This document shows, piece after piece, positions 1 through 9,512 of a stretch of 64,000 nucleotides of DNA (within the stretch, counting starts at the first letter, position 1; every line of letters starts with the position of its first letter). Source of the stretch: Stenomitos frigidus ULC18. GTDB taxonomy: Bacteria > Cyanobacteriota > Cyanobacteriia > Leptolyngbyales > Leptolyngbyaceae. The notes beneath the pieces are model-generated. The model was not told where the DNA came from and made no database searches. It saw only the letters and a list, made by a program, of their open reading frames with translations. The stretch lies in contig NZ_PVWK01000056.1 in the NCBI RefSeq assembly GCF_003003795.1, positions 16,479 to 80,478 of the forward strand, written 5' to 3'. The translations under genes were made by a program, and so were the position numbers.

Positions 1-2792
1 TTTCTCCCATTCGTAATGCCGAAGGTACCGTTCAATTTACGCTGGCGTTGATGGAAGATATTAACGAACGGAAGCAGGCTGAACGCGATCGTCAGCGAGC
101 CGAAGCCGCTTTAAGTGAGAGCGAAACAAAGTTTCGGCGCATTGTTGAAAACACCAATGACATCATTTCCCTGATTGATCTGGAAGGGCAAATTGTCTAC
201 ATTTCTCCTAATCTCACCAATCTCACAGGCTATGCCACTATCGAATTGGAGGGCGCACTGTTTATGCCTTTCATCCATCCTGATGATCAAGCAGCCTGTT
301 TGAATGCCTTCCAAAGCATTTTGACAACGGATCAGAGGCAGTGTGAAGTTGAGTACCGAGCGAAAATCAAGGATGGTCGCTGGCAGTGGCAGAGTACGAG
401 CTTATCGACCCTAGAAGATGTTAGGGGAAACTTGCTGGTGCTTAGCGTTGCGCGTGATGTCACTGATCGCAAGCAAGCCGAGGAAGCCCTGCGCCGCAGT
501 GAGCTAAAATACCGCAATATTTTTGAAAACTCTCAAGTGGGGATTGGTCGCACACGCTTGCAGGATGGGCTGTTCCTGGATGTGAATCAGCGTTATGCCG
601 ATATTATGGGCTTCGACTCCACCGCTGACCTCATTGGCAAGCGATTCACCACCGAATTCTATGCGAATCCTCACGATCAACAGAAAATTCTGGCAGAGCT
701 AGAACAGCATGGGGAGGTGCGCAACTTTGAAGAGGAACTGCGCTGTCCTGACGGATCAACCGCCTGGGGTTTATTGTCGCTCCGGTTAAACGCTGACGAA
801 GACTGTCTTGACTTTGTGCTGGTAGACATTAGCGATCGCAAACGGCTTGAAGAAGAATTGCGGCAATCGCAGCAATTTCTGGACAACATTATCGACAATA
901 TTCCACTGGCTGTTTTTGCCAAAGATGTCAATGATGACTTTCGCTATGTTCTCATCAACAAAGGTTCAGCAGGCATTTTAGGCTTCACCAAAGAGGTCGC
1001 ACTAGGACTCAATGACTATGAGCTAACGCCGCAAGCGCAAGCAGACTTTTATCGAGCTGAAGACCTGGCGACGTTAGCGCAAGGAACCCTGCTGGAGTGT
1101 GGTGAACAGTGGAAACAGGTGCAGGCAGACTCAGACGAAACCATTGCCATCCGCTATTGGAAACTGCCCCTCTTTGACCCACAAGGCAACGCCACACATC
1201 TGCTGTGCCTGAGTGAAGACATTACCGATCGCAAACAGGCTGAAGCCGCGATCGCACGACGTGCGCGCATGGACAGCCTATTCAGCAGTATTTCGCGTCA
1301 GTTTGTGGATCAGGAGGCAGACACCGCCATTCACTTTACGCTGCAAGCGATCGCTCAATTCATTGGGGTTGAACGGTGCTGCCTGTTTGAATACTCTGAG
1401 CCACAAAGACGGTTACACACGCTTTATGAGTGGTGCCATGCTGACATGCAACCATTAACCGACAGTGCCCGCAGCCTAGCGCTTGAACAGTTTCCCTGGT
1501 ATCACGCTCACATCTTAAATGGCAAGCTTGTGCAAATTGCCCAGGTTGCAGCCTTGCCACCAGAAGCGACAGCCGAGCAAGCGATGTTTCAGAGTCAGCA
1601 CATTCAATCTGTGCTCGATGTACCGCTGGTTTACGCCGATAAGGTGGTCGGCGTTTTAGGGGTGGATGTCGTATCTTGCTCTAAAACATGGAGCCAGGAA
1701 GAAATTAATTTCTTGCAACTGGTGAGCGAACTGATCGCCATTGGGCGCGCTCGCCACCAGGCAGAAGAAAAGTTCACCAAAGCCTTTCGTGCCAGCCCCA
1801 GCCCGATCGCGCTCACCACTTTGCCAGAAAGACGGTTCCTTGATGTGAATACGAGCTTTCTTAAAATGAGTGGCTGCTCCTTAGAGGAAATCATCGGTTA
1901 CACGGCTCCAGAACTCGACCTCGGAGTGCCCCAGGAAACCTACAGCACCGCGATTCAACAATTGCTGGAAACGGGATCGCTTTACAACCAGGAAGTTGAG
2001 TTTCGCACCAAGTCCGGTGAAGCCAGGATCGTGCTGCTTTCCATTGAGCTGATTGACCTCTCTGGTACTCAGTGCGTCTTAAATATCATCAACGATATTA
2101 CCGAGCGTAAGCAGCTTGAAAACGAATTCATCTCCCTGGTGAGCCACGAACTGCGGACTCCACTCACCTCTTTGATGGGTGGACTCTATCTTTTAGGGTC
2201 AGGGCAGCTAGGCACGCTCACGCCCAAGGGTCAAAACGTCCTCAACATTGCCACCACCAACACCGAACGCTTAACGCGTCTGGTCAACGACATTCTTGAT
2301 TTGGAACGCATGAAAGCGGGCAAGATGAGTGTGCAGCCTGTAGCGTGCAATGCTGCGGATCTGCTGCTCCAGGCAGCAGATGCCATGCAAGCGATGGCAG
2401 AACAGGCACAGATTACGCTGGTCACCGCACCGCTCACTGCGACCCTCTTTGTTGACCCGGATCGCATCTTGCAAACCCTGACCAATCTCCTCAGCAATGC
2501 CATCAAGTTCTCGCCCGGTGGCAGCACCGTCTGGCTTAGTGCCCAGTTGCACGCCGATCACATTCAGATCCAAGTGCAAGACCAGGGACGCGGGATTCCA
2601 CCTGATAAATTGCAGCTCGTGTTCGATCGCTTTCAGCAGGTCGATCAGTCGGATGCTCGCCAGAAAGGAGGCACGGGTTTGGGGCTTGCCATTTGCCGCA
2701 ATATTACAGAGCAGCACGGCGGCAAAATTTGGGTTGAGAGCGTTTTCGGTCAGGGCAGTACCTTTTTCATGACGTTGCCCTTGGTGCCTTAA
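1..2792 (+). CDS. Multi-PAS/GAF hybrid sensor histidine kinase, 5' end outside window
   Basis: The reading frame is open from base 3 and encodes the tail of a PAS/PAC module (ending in the typical DINERKQAE) before the first internal start near 48, so the gene begins upstream of the window. Counting from base 48: PAS at about 25-140, PAS 150-270, PAS 278-400, GAF 410-570, PAS 575-690, then HisKA with phospho-acceptor His700 in SHELRTPLTSL. An HATPase_c domain follows, with an N box (SNAIKFSPGG), G1 (DQGRGIP) and G2 (GGTGLGLA), ending at the stop. No transmembrane segment is visible in this part, so the visible half is cytosolic. The receiver gene 150 bp downstream is a plausible partner. Signal and target are unknown. 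Confidence 0.93.
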   Translation, partial: SPIRNAEGTVQFTLALMEDINERKQAERDRQRAEAALSESETKFRRIVENTNDIISLIDLEGQIVYISPNLTNLTGYATIELEGALFMPFIHPDDQAACLNAFQSILTTDQRQCEVEYRAKIKDGRWQWQSTSLSTLEDVRGNLLVLSVARDVTDRKQAEEALRRSELKYRNIFENSQVGIGRTRLQDGLFLDVNQRYADIMGFDSTADLIGKRFTTEFYANPHDQQKILAELEQHGEVRNFEEELRCPDGSTAWGLLSLRLNADEDCLDFVLVDISDRKRLEEELRQSQQFLDNIIDNIPLAVFAKDVNDDFRYVLINKGSAGILGFTKEVALGLNDYELTPQAQADFYRAEDLATLAQGTLLECGEQWKQVQADSDETIAIRYWKLPLFDPQGNATHLLCLSEDITDRKQAEAAIARRARMDSLFSSISRQFVDQEADTAIHFTLQAIAQFIGVERCCLFEYSEPQRRLHTLYEWCHADMQPLTDSARSLALEQFPWYHAHILNGKLVQIAQVAALPPEATAEQAMFQSQHIQSVLDVPLVYADKVVGVLGVDVVSCSKTWSQEEINFLQLVSELIAIGRARHQAEEKFTKAFRASPSPIALTTLPERRFLDVNTSFLKMSGCSLEEIIGYTAPELDLGVPQETYSTAIQQLLETGSLYNQEVEFRTKSGEARIVLLSIELIDLSGTQCVLNIINDITERKQLENEFISLVSHELRTPLTSLMGGLYLLGSGQLGTLTPKGQNVLNIATTNTERLTRLVNDILDLERMKAGKMSVQPVACNAADLLLQAADAMQAMAEQAQITLVTAPLTATLFVDPDRILQTLTNLLSNAIKFSPGGSTVWLSAQLHADHIQIQVQDQGRGIPPDKLQLVFDRFQQVDQSDARQKGGTGLGLAICRNITEQHGGKIWVESVFGQGSTFFMTLPLVP

Positions 2793-2943
2793 TAGGGACA
2801 GATCTTTGCCCTTACTAAGAAAGGTGTGGTGGCATAAAACCACAAGTAATCTTCCCTAGTTCTTCTCGATTGGTCTCTACCTTTATAGAGAAGCCCCCCA
2901 ACTTTGCCCCGCCGCCGCGAAACACTACAACGGAGTCCTTTCA

Positions 2944-3324
2944 GTGCACATGTGTGTCTTAATTGTTGACGATGAGGCAGATGTGCGGGCGATCGCCCAA
3001 ATGGGACTGGAAATGGCAGCCGATTGGCACGTACTCACGGCAAGTTCTGGTGCAGAAGCGTTGGCGATCGCGGCCACCACTCAACCCGATGTCATCTTGC
3101 TCGATCTGATGATGCCTGATATGGATGGTCGAACCACGCTGCAACACCTGAAGGTAAACCCTGCGACTCGACAGATTCCGGTCATCTTTGTGACCGCTAC
3201 GGTGAAGCCATCTGAGCAGGAGAGCTTGGCTCGATTGGACGTTGTAGCCATCTTTGCAAAGCCTTTTAACCCTCTGAAACTAGCCAACCAGATTACTACA
3301 GCTTTAGAGCTCACATCACTGTAG
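2944..3324 (+). CDS. Single-domain response regulator (CheY-like receiver)
   Basis: This 126-residue protein is a bare receiver domain with no output domain. The acidic pair is Asp9/Asp10, the phospho-acceptor is Asp54 in LLDLMMPD, the conserved Thr is Thr84 and the conserved Lys is Lys106 in FAKPF. A GGAG sits 8 bases before GTG 2944, which fits that start better than ATG 2950. It follows the multi-PAS kinase on the same strand and is probably its phosphorelay partner or a diffusible shuttle; this is inferred from position only. Confidence 0.9.
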   Translation: MHMCVLIVDDEADVRAIAQMGLEMAADWHVLTASSGAEALAIAATTQPDVILLDLMMPDMDGRTTLQHLKVNPATRQIPVIFVTATVKPSEQESLARLDVVAIFAKPFNPLKLANQITTALELTSL

Positions 3325-3386
3325 TCACGAGGCTCAACTTAAGCCCTATCCCTTTTTCGCGGTCATCCTTAGCCCCCTCCCTCATC

Positions 3387-4766
3387 ATGAAAAGCCACAT
3401 TCTACCGCTGACCAACCCTCAATCGATACGCGCACGCTTCCTGCCGCCGCAGCCACTCATGCGCCTCTTGCCCAGTCTCAGCACGGGTTTAACCACAGGC
3501 GCGATCGGGGTCATCTTTGACTTATCCTACGCTGCGCTGATCTTCTCTGGCAGCCTTGCCAGTCACCTTGCCGCTGGCATTAGCTTAGTGCTGTTTAGTG
3601 CCGCCACCACGCGCATTGCGATCGTCCTGACCAGTTCGTTTCCTGGCATGGTCGCAGACTTAGGCACCGTTCCCACAGCAATTCTTGCCTGGAGTGTGGG
3701 CATGGTGGTGAAACAAATGCCTACAACGGCCTCCTCAGCCGAAATTTTGGTGACGGCGCTGGCGACGATCGCCCTCACGTCCCTGCTCACGGGTACTGTG
3801 CTGCTGCTGCTGGGAGTGCTGCGGTTAGGTGGCTGGGTGCGATCGCTCCCCACGCCCGTTCTGGGCGGCTTTATCGCTAGCACCGGCTGGCTATTGGTGA
3901 AAGGAGCCTGTAAAATCATGACCGATAAACCTTTGGAACTTGCCCAACTGCCCGCGCTGATGCAGCCTGAGCGTCTGATGCACTGGCTGCCTGGACTCTT
4001 CTTCGCCCTCTACTTGCTTGTCATCACGAAACGTCGCACACATCCCCTGGTGATGATTACCAGCTTGTTGGGTGCGATCGGGCTGTTCTACTTGTTGCTG
4101 CCGCTGACGGGTACCCCTGCCGCCGCCGCAAGCCAGCACGGCTGGACCTTAGCCATTCCTACTCAAGCTGGTTTTGTAGGCATCTGGCGGTCGCTCCACT
4201 GGTCAGATTTTTGGCACATTCACTGGGACGCGATCGCAACACAATGGCTGTGTTTGGCAACGGTGACCGTCACCACGGCGATCTCGCTCTTGATGAACGT
4301 CAGCAGCATGGAGTTGATGAGCAACAAAGCCATTAATCCTAACCAGGAATTGAAAGTAGCAGGTCTCGCAAATCTAGCGATCAGTCTGTGGGGCGGCATT
4401 CTCAGCTACCACTCGTTGAGCAAATCAGTGCTGGCACACAAGCTGGGCAGTCGCGGACGACTCATAACCCTGATTGATAGTGCTGTGTTCATTCTGGTGC
4501 CGCTGCTGGGTTCTTCGCTCCTGGCATACTTTCCGAAGCCTGTACTGAGTGGCTTGCTGTTATTTTTGGGCTTGTCGCTGCTGTTGGAATGGGTCTATGC
4601 TGCCTGGTGCAAGCTTTCCCGCTGGGACTACTTCATTGTGCAACTGATCTGGATCATCAGTGGCACAGTCGGCTTCTTACAAGGCTTAACAGTGGGTTGG
4701 GTCGTCGCGATCGGACTGCTTGCCATGCAGTCAAAACATTGTAAAAGCCAAACTTTTGACCTTTAA
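3387..4766 (+). CDS. SulP-family anion permease lacking STAS domain
   Basis: The 459-residue protein is almost entirely hydrophobic, with 10 or more membrane segments, and matches the SulP permease core: the N-terminal GAIGVIFDLSYAALIFSG stretch and a C-terminal SRWDYFIVQL ... VGFLQGLTVGWVV segment. Related cyanobacterial proteins continue into a cytosolic STAS domain and sometimes a cyclic-nucleotide domain; this one stops about 13 residues after the last membrane helix. Substrate is not predictable (sulfate, bicarbonate or another anion). The 3' side is an apparently gene-free stretch followed by an IS5-type transposase, so 3' truncation is possible. STAS-less SulP proteins also exist, so function is not excluded. 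Confidence 0.8.
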   Translation: MKSHILPLTNPQSIRARFLPPQPLMRLLPSLSTGLTTGAIGVIFDLSYAALIFSGSLASHLAAGISLVLFSAATTRIAIVLTSSFPGMVADLGTVPTAILAWSVGMVVKQMPTTASSAEILVTALATIALTSLLTGTVLLLLGVLRLGGWVRSLPTPVLGGFIASTGWLLVKGACKIMTDKPLELAQLPALMQPERLMHWLPGLFFALYLLVITKRRTHPLVMITSLLGAIGLFYLLLPLTGTPAAAASQHGWTLAIPTQAGFVGIWRSLHWSDFWHIHWDAIATQWLCLATVTVTTAISLLMNVSSMELMSNKAINPNQELKVAGLANLAISLWGGILSYHSLSKSVLAHKLGSRGRLITLIDSAVFILVPLLGSSLLAYFPKPVLSGLLLFLGLSLLLEWVYAAWCKLSRWDYFIVQLIWIISGTVGFLQGLTVGWVVAIGLLAMQSKHCKSQTFDL

Positions 4767-5040
4767 GCGTTGCTGACCATTGGAAGGAATCACTAGCTGA
4801 CAAGGTTTGAAACGACCTTAACAAGCGTCGATTGTACCCACATTCAAGAAGCACAATCCCACACTGGATTCAAAGTTGAATGAGGCGATTACCAACGCTT
4901 GGTTTCTTGCAGCCCAGCGCAGAAGACCCACGAGAGCATCGGGGTTGCAGCCGCTGAAACGGAGCAAAAAGGCTGCCATACCGCAGTTTTAGCCAATTTC
5001 AAAAATTTCTCTGAAACCCTTATAGAACCCATTTGAGATC
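4767..5040. other. Gene-free spacer between SulP gene and transposase
   Basis: I see no convincing gene, RNA or terminator here. A minus-strand frame of about 53 codons is open but matches nothing I recognise. The left end of the insertion sequence should lie in this stretch, probably near the palindromic GAGATCTC around 5033, but no matching terminal repeat was found on the other side of the transposase. Confidence 0.4.
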
Positions 5041-5916
5041 TCAGGAAGGGGCAGCAAGCCGCTTCAGCATGAGCCTGACAAAACAGAGATTAATCTTGGT
5101 TGTGGCATGAGCGAGGGTGCGCTCAAAGTTCTTCACGAGACTTTTACAGCGCTCCATCCAAGCATTGGAACGTTCGATCACCCAGCGCGCGACCGCTGGC
5201 ACAAAGCCAGCTTTGCCTTGTGCTGCCTTCTCCTGCTTCGAGGGCTTGGTCGCAAGCTCAAACCTAATTTTCGTCATGATCTGGGGATAAACCTGCTCCA
5301 ACGCTTCAATCAAATAGTCAATGTGATAGCCGTGGTCTAGCAGGATCGTCGTCTTGGGAAGATTAACGGGTTTCAACTTAAAATAATCGATGTTAAGCGT
5401 CAGCATCTCAATCAAGCCGGCATCATCTGAGAGACTGGCTTTGGTGCAGTGAGTGAAGCAGGGAAACCCCAGCGTATCCACGGCTAAATGCCGTTTAATC
5501 CCATTCGTGGCTTTGTAAAAACAGAACCCCTTTGAAGCGACACTCGCATTGCAAGTGTGCTTCACCGCTTGGGAGTCAATGATGATTAACGTCGTCCACT
5601 TGGGCTTTTTTTTGACCTGTTCCCGCACTTTTTCATGCAAGGTCAGCATCAGTGCCTCGATCACGCCTGCCGCCCGCCACTGCTTGTAGTGCCAATAGAC
5701 CGTCGAGTAACGAGGAAAGTCTTTGGGTAAGTCTTCCCAATTACAGCCATTCTTCAGTTGATAGAGAATGCCATCGATGCTCGCCCGCTTTGTCCAAGCA
5801 CAAGGTCGGGTGCGTTTTTTCTGCGGCAAGATCTGAGGCAACAGCGGTGCAAGCATTGCCCATTCGGCATCACCTGATACCCTAGTAGCTGACGGCTCAT
5901 GGCTGGCAGCTAACAT
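5041..5916 (-). CDS. IS5-family DDE transposase
   Basis: The 291-residue transposase has the N-terminal DUF4096-type helical domain (DAEWAMLAPLLPQ) and a full DDE core: Asp114 in IIIDSQAVK, Asp194 in LLDHGYH and Glu248 in WVIERSNAW. It looks catalytically intact. The open frame begins 2 bp inside the ATG of the divergent caspase-like gene at 5915, which is unusual for an insertion sequence: its right end seems to sit immediately against that gene's start, so the first 10-15 residues may be host sequence and the true start may be internal. Terminal inverted repeats and target duplication were not identified. Confidence 0.88.
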   Translation of the reverse strand: MLAASHEPSATRVSGDAEWAMLAPLLPQILPQKKRTRPCAWTKRASIDGILYQLKNGCNWEDLPKDFPRYSTVYWHYKQWRAAGVIEALMLTLHEKVREQVKKKPKWTTLIIIDSQAVKHTCNASVASKGFCFYKATNGIKRHLAVDTLGFPCFTHCTKASLSDDAGLIEMLTLNIDYFKLKPVNLPKTTILLDHGYHIDYLIEALEQVYPQIMTKIRFELATKPSKQEKAAQGKAGFVPAVARWVIERSNAWMERCKSLVKNFERTLAHATTKINLCFVRLMLKRLAAPS

Positions 5917-8209
5917 GAAGCGGCGGGATTTTCTACAACGATCGGGTTTGACACTGGCGCTGTGGGGCGCGGACGATTTGCTGCTGTCGCCGAGTGCCCA
6001 GCAGTATCAGCAGGTGTTAGCAGCACCGACACAACGCAGGCTGGCGTTGCTAATTGGCATTAATCAGTACCATCAAGCCCCATTGAGCGGCTGTGTGACC
6101 GATGTGGCCTTGCAGCGAGAACTGCTCATCCATCGGTTTGGGTTTCAAGCCAGTGATATTCTCACGCTCACAGATCAACAGGCAACACGGGAGGCGATCG
6201 TGACTGCCTTTGTCGAGCATCTTATTGAGCAAGCGCGATCGGGTGATGTCGTCGTCTTTCACTTCAGTGGCTATGGTGGCAGAGTCGCACTCGGTGCTAC
6301 GCCAGAGACGGTGCAAAATAGTCTGGTGGCCGTTGATGATCCAGTCATGCAGGGCGAGGTTCCCATCGTGCAGGATCTGCTGGCAGATACGCTGTTGCTG
6401 CTACTGCGATCGCTGCCCACCGATCGCGTCACCACCATTCTCGATGCCAGCTATACCCCTTCGGAACAGCCGCTTCAAGGCAATCTCCGTCTTCGCAGCC
6501 GTCCCGGTTTCTCCAGTGTTCGACCGAGTGAGGCTGAGCTTGTCTTGCAAGAGTCACTGTTGAGCCAAACCAACTTCGATCGAGCGCGACTGGCAGCTCA
6601 GAGACGATCTGGACAAATGCCAGGAGTGGTGCTGTCTGCCGTTGGCATTGATCAACTGGCAACCGAAGCAAAATGGAGTGGCTTTAGCGCCGGACTCTTT
6701 ACCTACGCACTTACGCAACAGCTTTGGCAAGCAACCCCAGCAACGGCTTTGCGGATCAGTCTGCGACGAGCAACTGAACAGGTAGAACAGCTAGCAAATC
6801 AAGTTCAACAACCGCAGCTTAGTGGTCAAAAAAGCCAGGAGCGTCCGCTGACACCGTATCACGTGACGCCAGTTCCTCTGTGGGGCGCGGATGGTGTCGT
6901 TGTCGGACTGGAAGACGGGGGCGCAGCGCAGGTTTGGTTAGGTGGACTAGCGGCGGCGGTGCTGGAGCAGTATGAGGCAAATTCAGTGCTGCGGCTGGTG
7001 GATGATCCTGCGACTCCCGATCGCCCATCCACTCTCCCAATCCAACTACAAATCCTGTCCCGCGATGGGTTGATGGCAAAAGCCAAGCTGTATTCAGCAA
7101 CAGGGGCTGTCCCGGCGCTCCAGGTGGGGCAATTTGTCCGCGAACAGGTGCGCGTGCTGCCTCGCAATGTTGGGCTGACGATCGCCCTCGATAGCAGTCT
7201 GGCCCGCATTGAACGAGTCGATGCGATCAGCGCCATTTCGGCAGTGCCACGCGTATCAGCCGCGATCGCAGGCAAACACGCCGCCGACTACCTGTTTAGC
7301 AAAACGCAGGACGTGCAGCCCACGCAGATTGCAGCGCTACCGACAACGTCATTGCCGGACATACTCACCAACAAGGCGACTTCGCAAGGCAGCTATGCGC
7401 TTTTTTCTCCAGGTCGTAGCACCATTCCACACACGGCAGGCGAAGGCGGTGAAGCTGTCAAAGTGGCGGTCAAACGATTGGTGCCCAAGCTGCAAGCACT
7501 ACTGGCAACGAAGCTGCTGAACCTGACTGTCAATGATGGCTCCTCTCAACTGGCAGTACGGGCAACGCTGATCGTGCTGTCTCCCCAAGAGCGCAGTTTG
7601 CTGCTCCGTGAAACGCCCGCGATCGCAAAACGTGTGCCGATTCCCAAAACGCTGCCATTACTGCTGTCACCAGAAACGGCTGCATTGATAAGCCTTCCCA
7701 TTGGCAGTCACATTCAGTATCAGCTAGACAACCAGAGCGATGTCGCACTCTACTTCTTGGTGTTGCATTTGGACAGTAACGGTGATCTGATCGCACTTCG
7801 CTCACCACTGTTGCGCCCCACGTCTTCAGCGTCAGCACCATTGCTTCCTGACAGTCCAAGTGCTAGCGATCGCACCCGGAATACCATCGAACCTCGCGAA
7901 ACCCTCACGCTGCCCCAGGTATCCGCCTCCTTTCAATGGCTGGTCACAGGTGCAACCGGACTGGCAACCACCTATCTGCTGTGTAGCCGTGCGCCCTTCA
8001 CCCAAACGATGACGCTCCTGGGTGCGCGATCGTCCGATGCGCCATCGCTCCAGACCCTCTCCAAGCCGCTCGAAGTCGCTCAGGCAATCTTGCAAGATTT
8101 GCACCAGGCCAGCGCTCGCGTAGCTCAGTCTCCTGGCAATCTTGCCGATAGTTTTGTCTTGGATATGAACGCCTGGGCAAGTCTCCGCTTTGTCTATCAA
8201 ATCGTTTGA
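5915..8209 (+). CDS. Tat-exported caspase-fold protein with YS pseudo-dyad (orthocaspase-like)
   Basis: The 764-residue protein starts with a twin-arginine signal (Arg3-Arg4, RRDFLQRSG) followed by a C14 caspase-type p20 domain at about 40-285. The two catalytic positions are substituted: the usual HFSGHG reads HFSGYG (Tyr120, codon 6272-6274) and the usual DACHSG reads DASYTP (Ser179, codon 6449-6451). A His-to-Tyr/Cys-to-Ser pair is known in some cyanobacterial metacaspase-like proteins and predicts loss of classical cysteine protease activity. The C-terminal third (about 560-700) resembles DUF4384-like domains found behind caspase domains. The ATG at 5915 gives the intact Tat signal. Its native promoter may have been replaced by the adjacent IS. 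Confidence 0.85.
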   Translation: MKRRDFLQRSGLTLALWGADDLLLSPSAQQYQQVLAAPTQRRLALLIGINQYHQAPLSGCVTDVALQRELLIHRFGFQASDILTLTDQQATREAIVTAFVEHLIEQARSGDVVVFHFSGYGGRVALGATPETVQNSLVAVDDPVMQGEVPIVQDLLADTLLLLLRSLPTDRVTTILDASYTPSEQPLQGNLRLRSRPGFSSVRPSEAELVLQESLLSQTNFDRARLAAQRRSGQMPGVVLSAVGIDQLATEAKWSGFSAGLFTYALTQQLWQATPATALRISLRRATEQVEQLANQVQQPQLSGQKSQERPLTPYHVTPVPLWGADGVVVGLEDGGAAQVWLGGLAAAVLEQYEANSVLRLVDDPATPDRPSTLPIQLQILSRDGLMAKAKLYSATGAVPALQVGQFVREQVRVLPRNVGLTIALDSSLARIERVDAISAISAVPRVSAAIAGKHAADYLFSKTQDVQPTQIAALPTTSLPDILTNKATSQGSYALFSPGRSTIPHTAGEGGEAVKVAVKRLVPKLQALLATKLLNLTVNDGSSQLAVRATLIVLSPQERSLLLRETPAIAKRVPIPKTLPLLLSPETAALISLPIGSHIQYQLDNQSDVALYFLVLHLDSNGDLIALRSPLLRPTSSASAPLLPDSPSASDRTRNTIEPRETLTLPQVSASFQWLVTGATGLATTYLLCSRAPFTQTMTLLGARSSDAPSLQTLSKPLEVAQAILQDLHQASARVAQSPGNLADSFVLDMNAWASLRFVYQIV

Positions 8210-8246
8210 TGTGACAGCATACCAACAGAATTCAGGCAGAGCTTTT

Positions 8247-8289
8247 GTAGCCTCTGCTTCATTTCCAAAGCGGCTGATATCCCTACAAT
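8247..8289 (+). promoter_or_regulatory. Candidate NtcA-activated promoter for the rut genes
   Basis: GTA at 8247, an 8-base spacer, then TTC at 8258 (consensus TAC, one mismatch) is followed 23 bases later by TACAAT at 8284, matching the TAN3T -10 element. The spacing is that of class II NtcA promoters in cyanobacteria, and uracil breakdown for nitrogen is a sensible NtcA target. The half-site mismatch keeps this tentative. Confidence 0.4.
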
Positions 8290-8361
8290 GGCACCAAATA
8301 ACCATGCCAATGCTCGAAAATCCAAAAATCAAAAAGTCAGCATGAACGCGAACAGGTTGCC

Positions 8362-9423
8362 ATGAATTATCTAGATTTTGGCATTTTTATTCCGATCGCC
8401 AACAATGGTTGGATTATGTCTAAAGCGTCGCAATATATGCCGACCTTTGATCTCAATAAAGAGATCACTTTGAAGGCTGAACAATATGGCTTTGACTTTG
8501 CTTTTTCAATGGTGAAATGGCGTGGCTATGGTGGTGAAATTGAGCATTGGGACTATGCTCTCGAATCGTTTAATTTAATGGCGGGGCTGGCGGCGGTGAC
8601 TAGCACGATCGACCTCTACGCCTCTATTGCCATTCCTACCGTTCATCCTGCGGTGGTGGCGCGGATGGCAGTCACGATCGATGACATCAGCAACGGCAGA
8701 TTTGGCATCAATATTGTTTCCGGCTGGAACAAACTCGAATATTCTCAGATGGGCATTTTAGCGGATGATTCCTATTTGTCTTACCGCTATGAATACGCGA
8801 CTGAATATGTTGAAATCCTCAAAAGACTGTGGGCAGAGGGTCGAGTCACCTATAAAGGTAAATTCTTTGAGCTAACGGATTGTCTCTGTCAACCAAAACC
8901 GTCACGAGACATTCCGATCGTGTGTGCGGGGCAGTCCGATCGTGGCATTCAATTCACCGCTGAATTGGGCCATTACAACTTTGTGTTGGGCGAACTTGAA
9001 ACTGTAAGCGATATCAATCTTCGCCTCAAACAGAAAGCCAGTGACTGTAAGCGTCAAGTTGGCACCTACGCTCTCTTTACTGTCGTTGCCGCGCCCACCG
9101 ATGCCGCTGCACAAGCAAGAGTGCAGGCACTGGCTGAGAATGCCGACATGACTGCCATCCAAGCCTGGGGGGGTGCCTTAGCAACAGACAAAGGGGGCGG
9201 TATGTCCACAGCCATGCAGGCAGAAATGTTCATGGGCATTCCCACGATCGTTGGTTCCTATGCCACTGTTGCTGCCAAACTCGACCAACTCGCAACCAAA
9301 ACCACGATCGATGGCGTACTGTTCACCTTTCCCAACTTCGTAGACGATATTACCAACTTTGGTGAAGCCGTCATACCTTTGCTGCAATGCCGACAGCAGA
9401 CAAAACGGGCGATCGCTGCTTGA
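8362..9423 (+). CDS. rutA: Pyrimidine oxygenase RutA
   Basis: The 353-residue protein is a flavin-dependent luciferase-like monooxygenase matching RutA over its length. It starts with LDFGIFIPIANNGWI, contains the family signature NIVSGWN and ends with a RutA-type C-terminus. RutA uses FMNH2 and O2 to open the uracil ring, giving ureidoacrylate (peroxyureidoacrylate in the first description). It is first in a same-strand group rutA-rutC-rutB-aldo/keto reductase. The usual flavin reductase RutF and permease RutG are not in the window, so reduced flavin must come from elsewhere. The start at 8362 gives a canonical N-terminus. Confidence 0.93.
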   Translation: MNYLDFGIFIPIANNGWIMSKASQYMPTFDLNKEITLKAEQYGFDFAFSMVKWRGYGGEIEHWDYALESFNLMAGLAAVTSTIDLYASIAIPTVHPAVVARMAVTIDDISNGRFGINIVSGWNKLEYSQMGILADDSYLSYRYEYATEYVEILKRLWAEGRVTYKGKFFELTDCLCQPKPSRDIPIVCAGQSDRGIQFTAELGHYNFVLGELETVSDINLRLKQKASDCKRQVGTYALFTVVAAPTDAAAQARVQALAENADMTAIQAWGGALATDKGGGMSTAMQAEMFMGIPTIVGSYATVAAKLDQLATKTTIDGVLFTFPNFVDDITNFGEAVIPLLQCRQQTKRAIAA

Positions 9424-9512
9424 GCAAAAAGTTGTCAGAAGGCTAAAGGCTAAAGGCTCAGTAAACTCAAAACTCTTCACTCCTCACCCCTCACTCCTCA
9501 CTCCCCTCCCCA
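9424..9512. repeat. Heptanucleotide tandem repeats between rutA and rutC
   Basis: GGCTAAA is repeated at 9441-9458, followed by degenerate ACTCAAA and CTCACTCCT units. This kind of short tandem repeat is common in cyanobacterial spacers; it separates rutA from rutC without an obvious terminator. Confidence 0.7.

Noticed and set aside
4767..5040. Continuation of the SulP gene as a STAS domain by frameshift
   Set aside because: None of the three frames after 4766 shows STAS motifs, so a simple frameshift does not explain the short protein.
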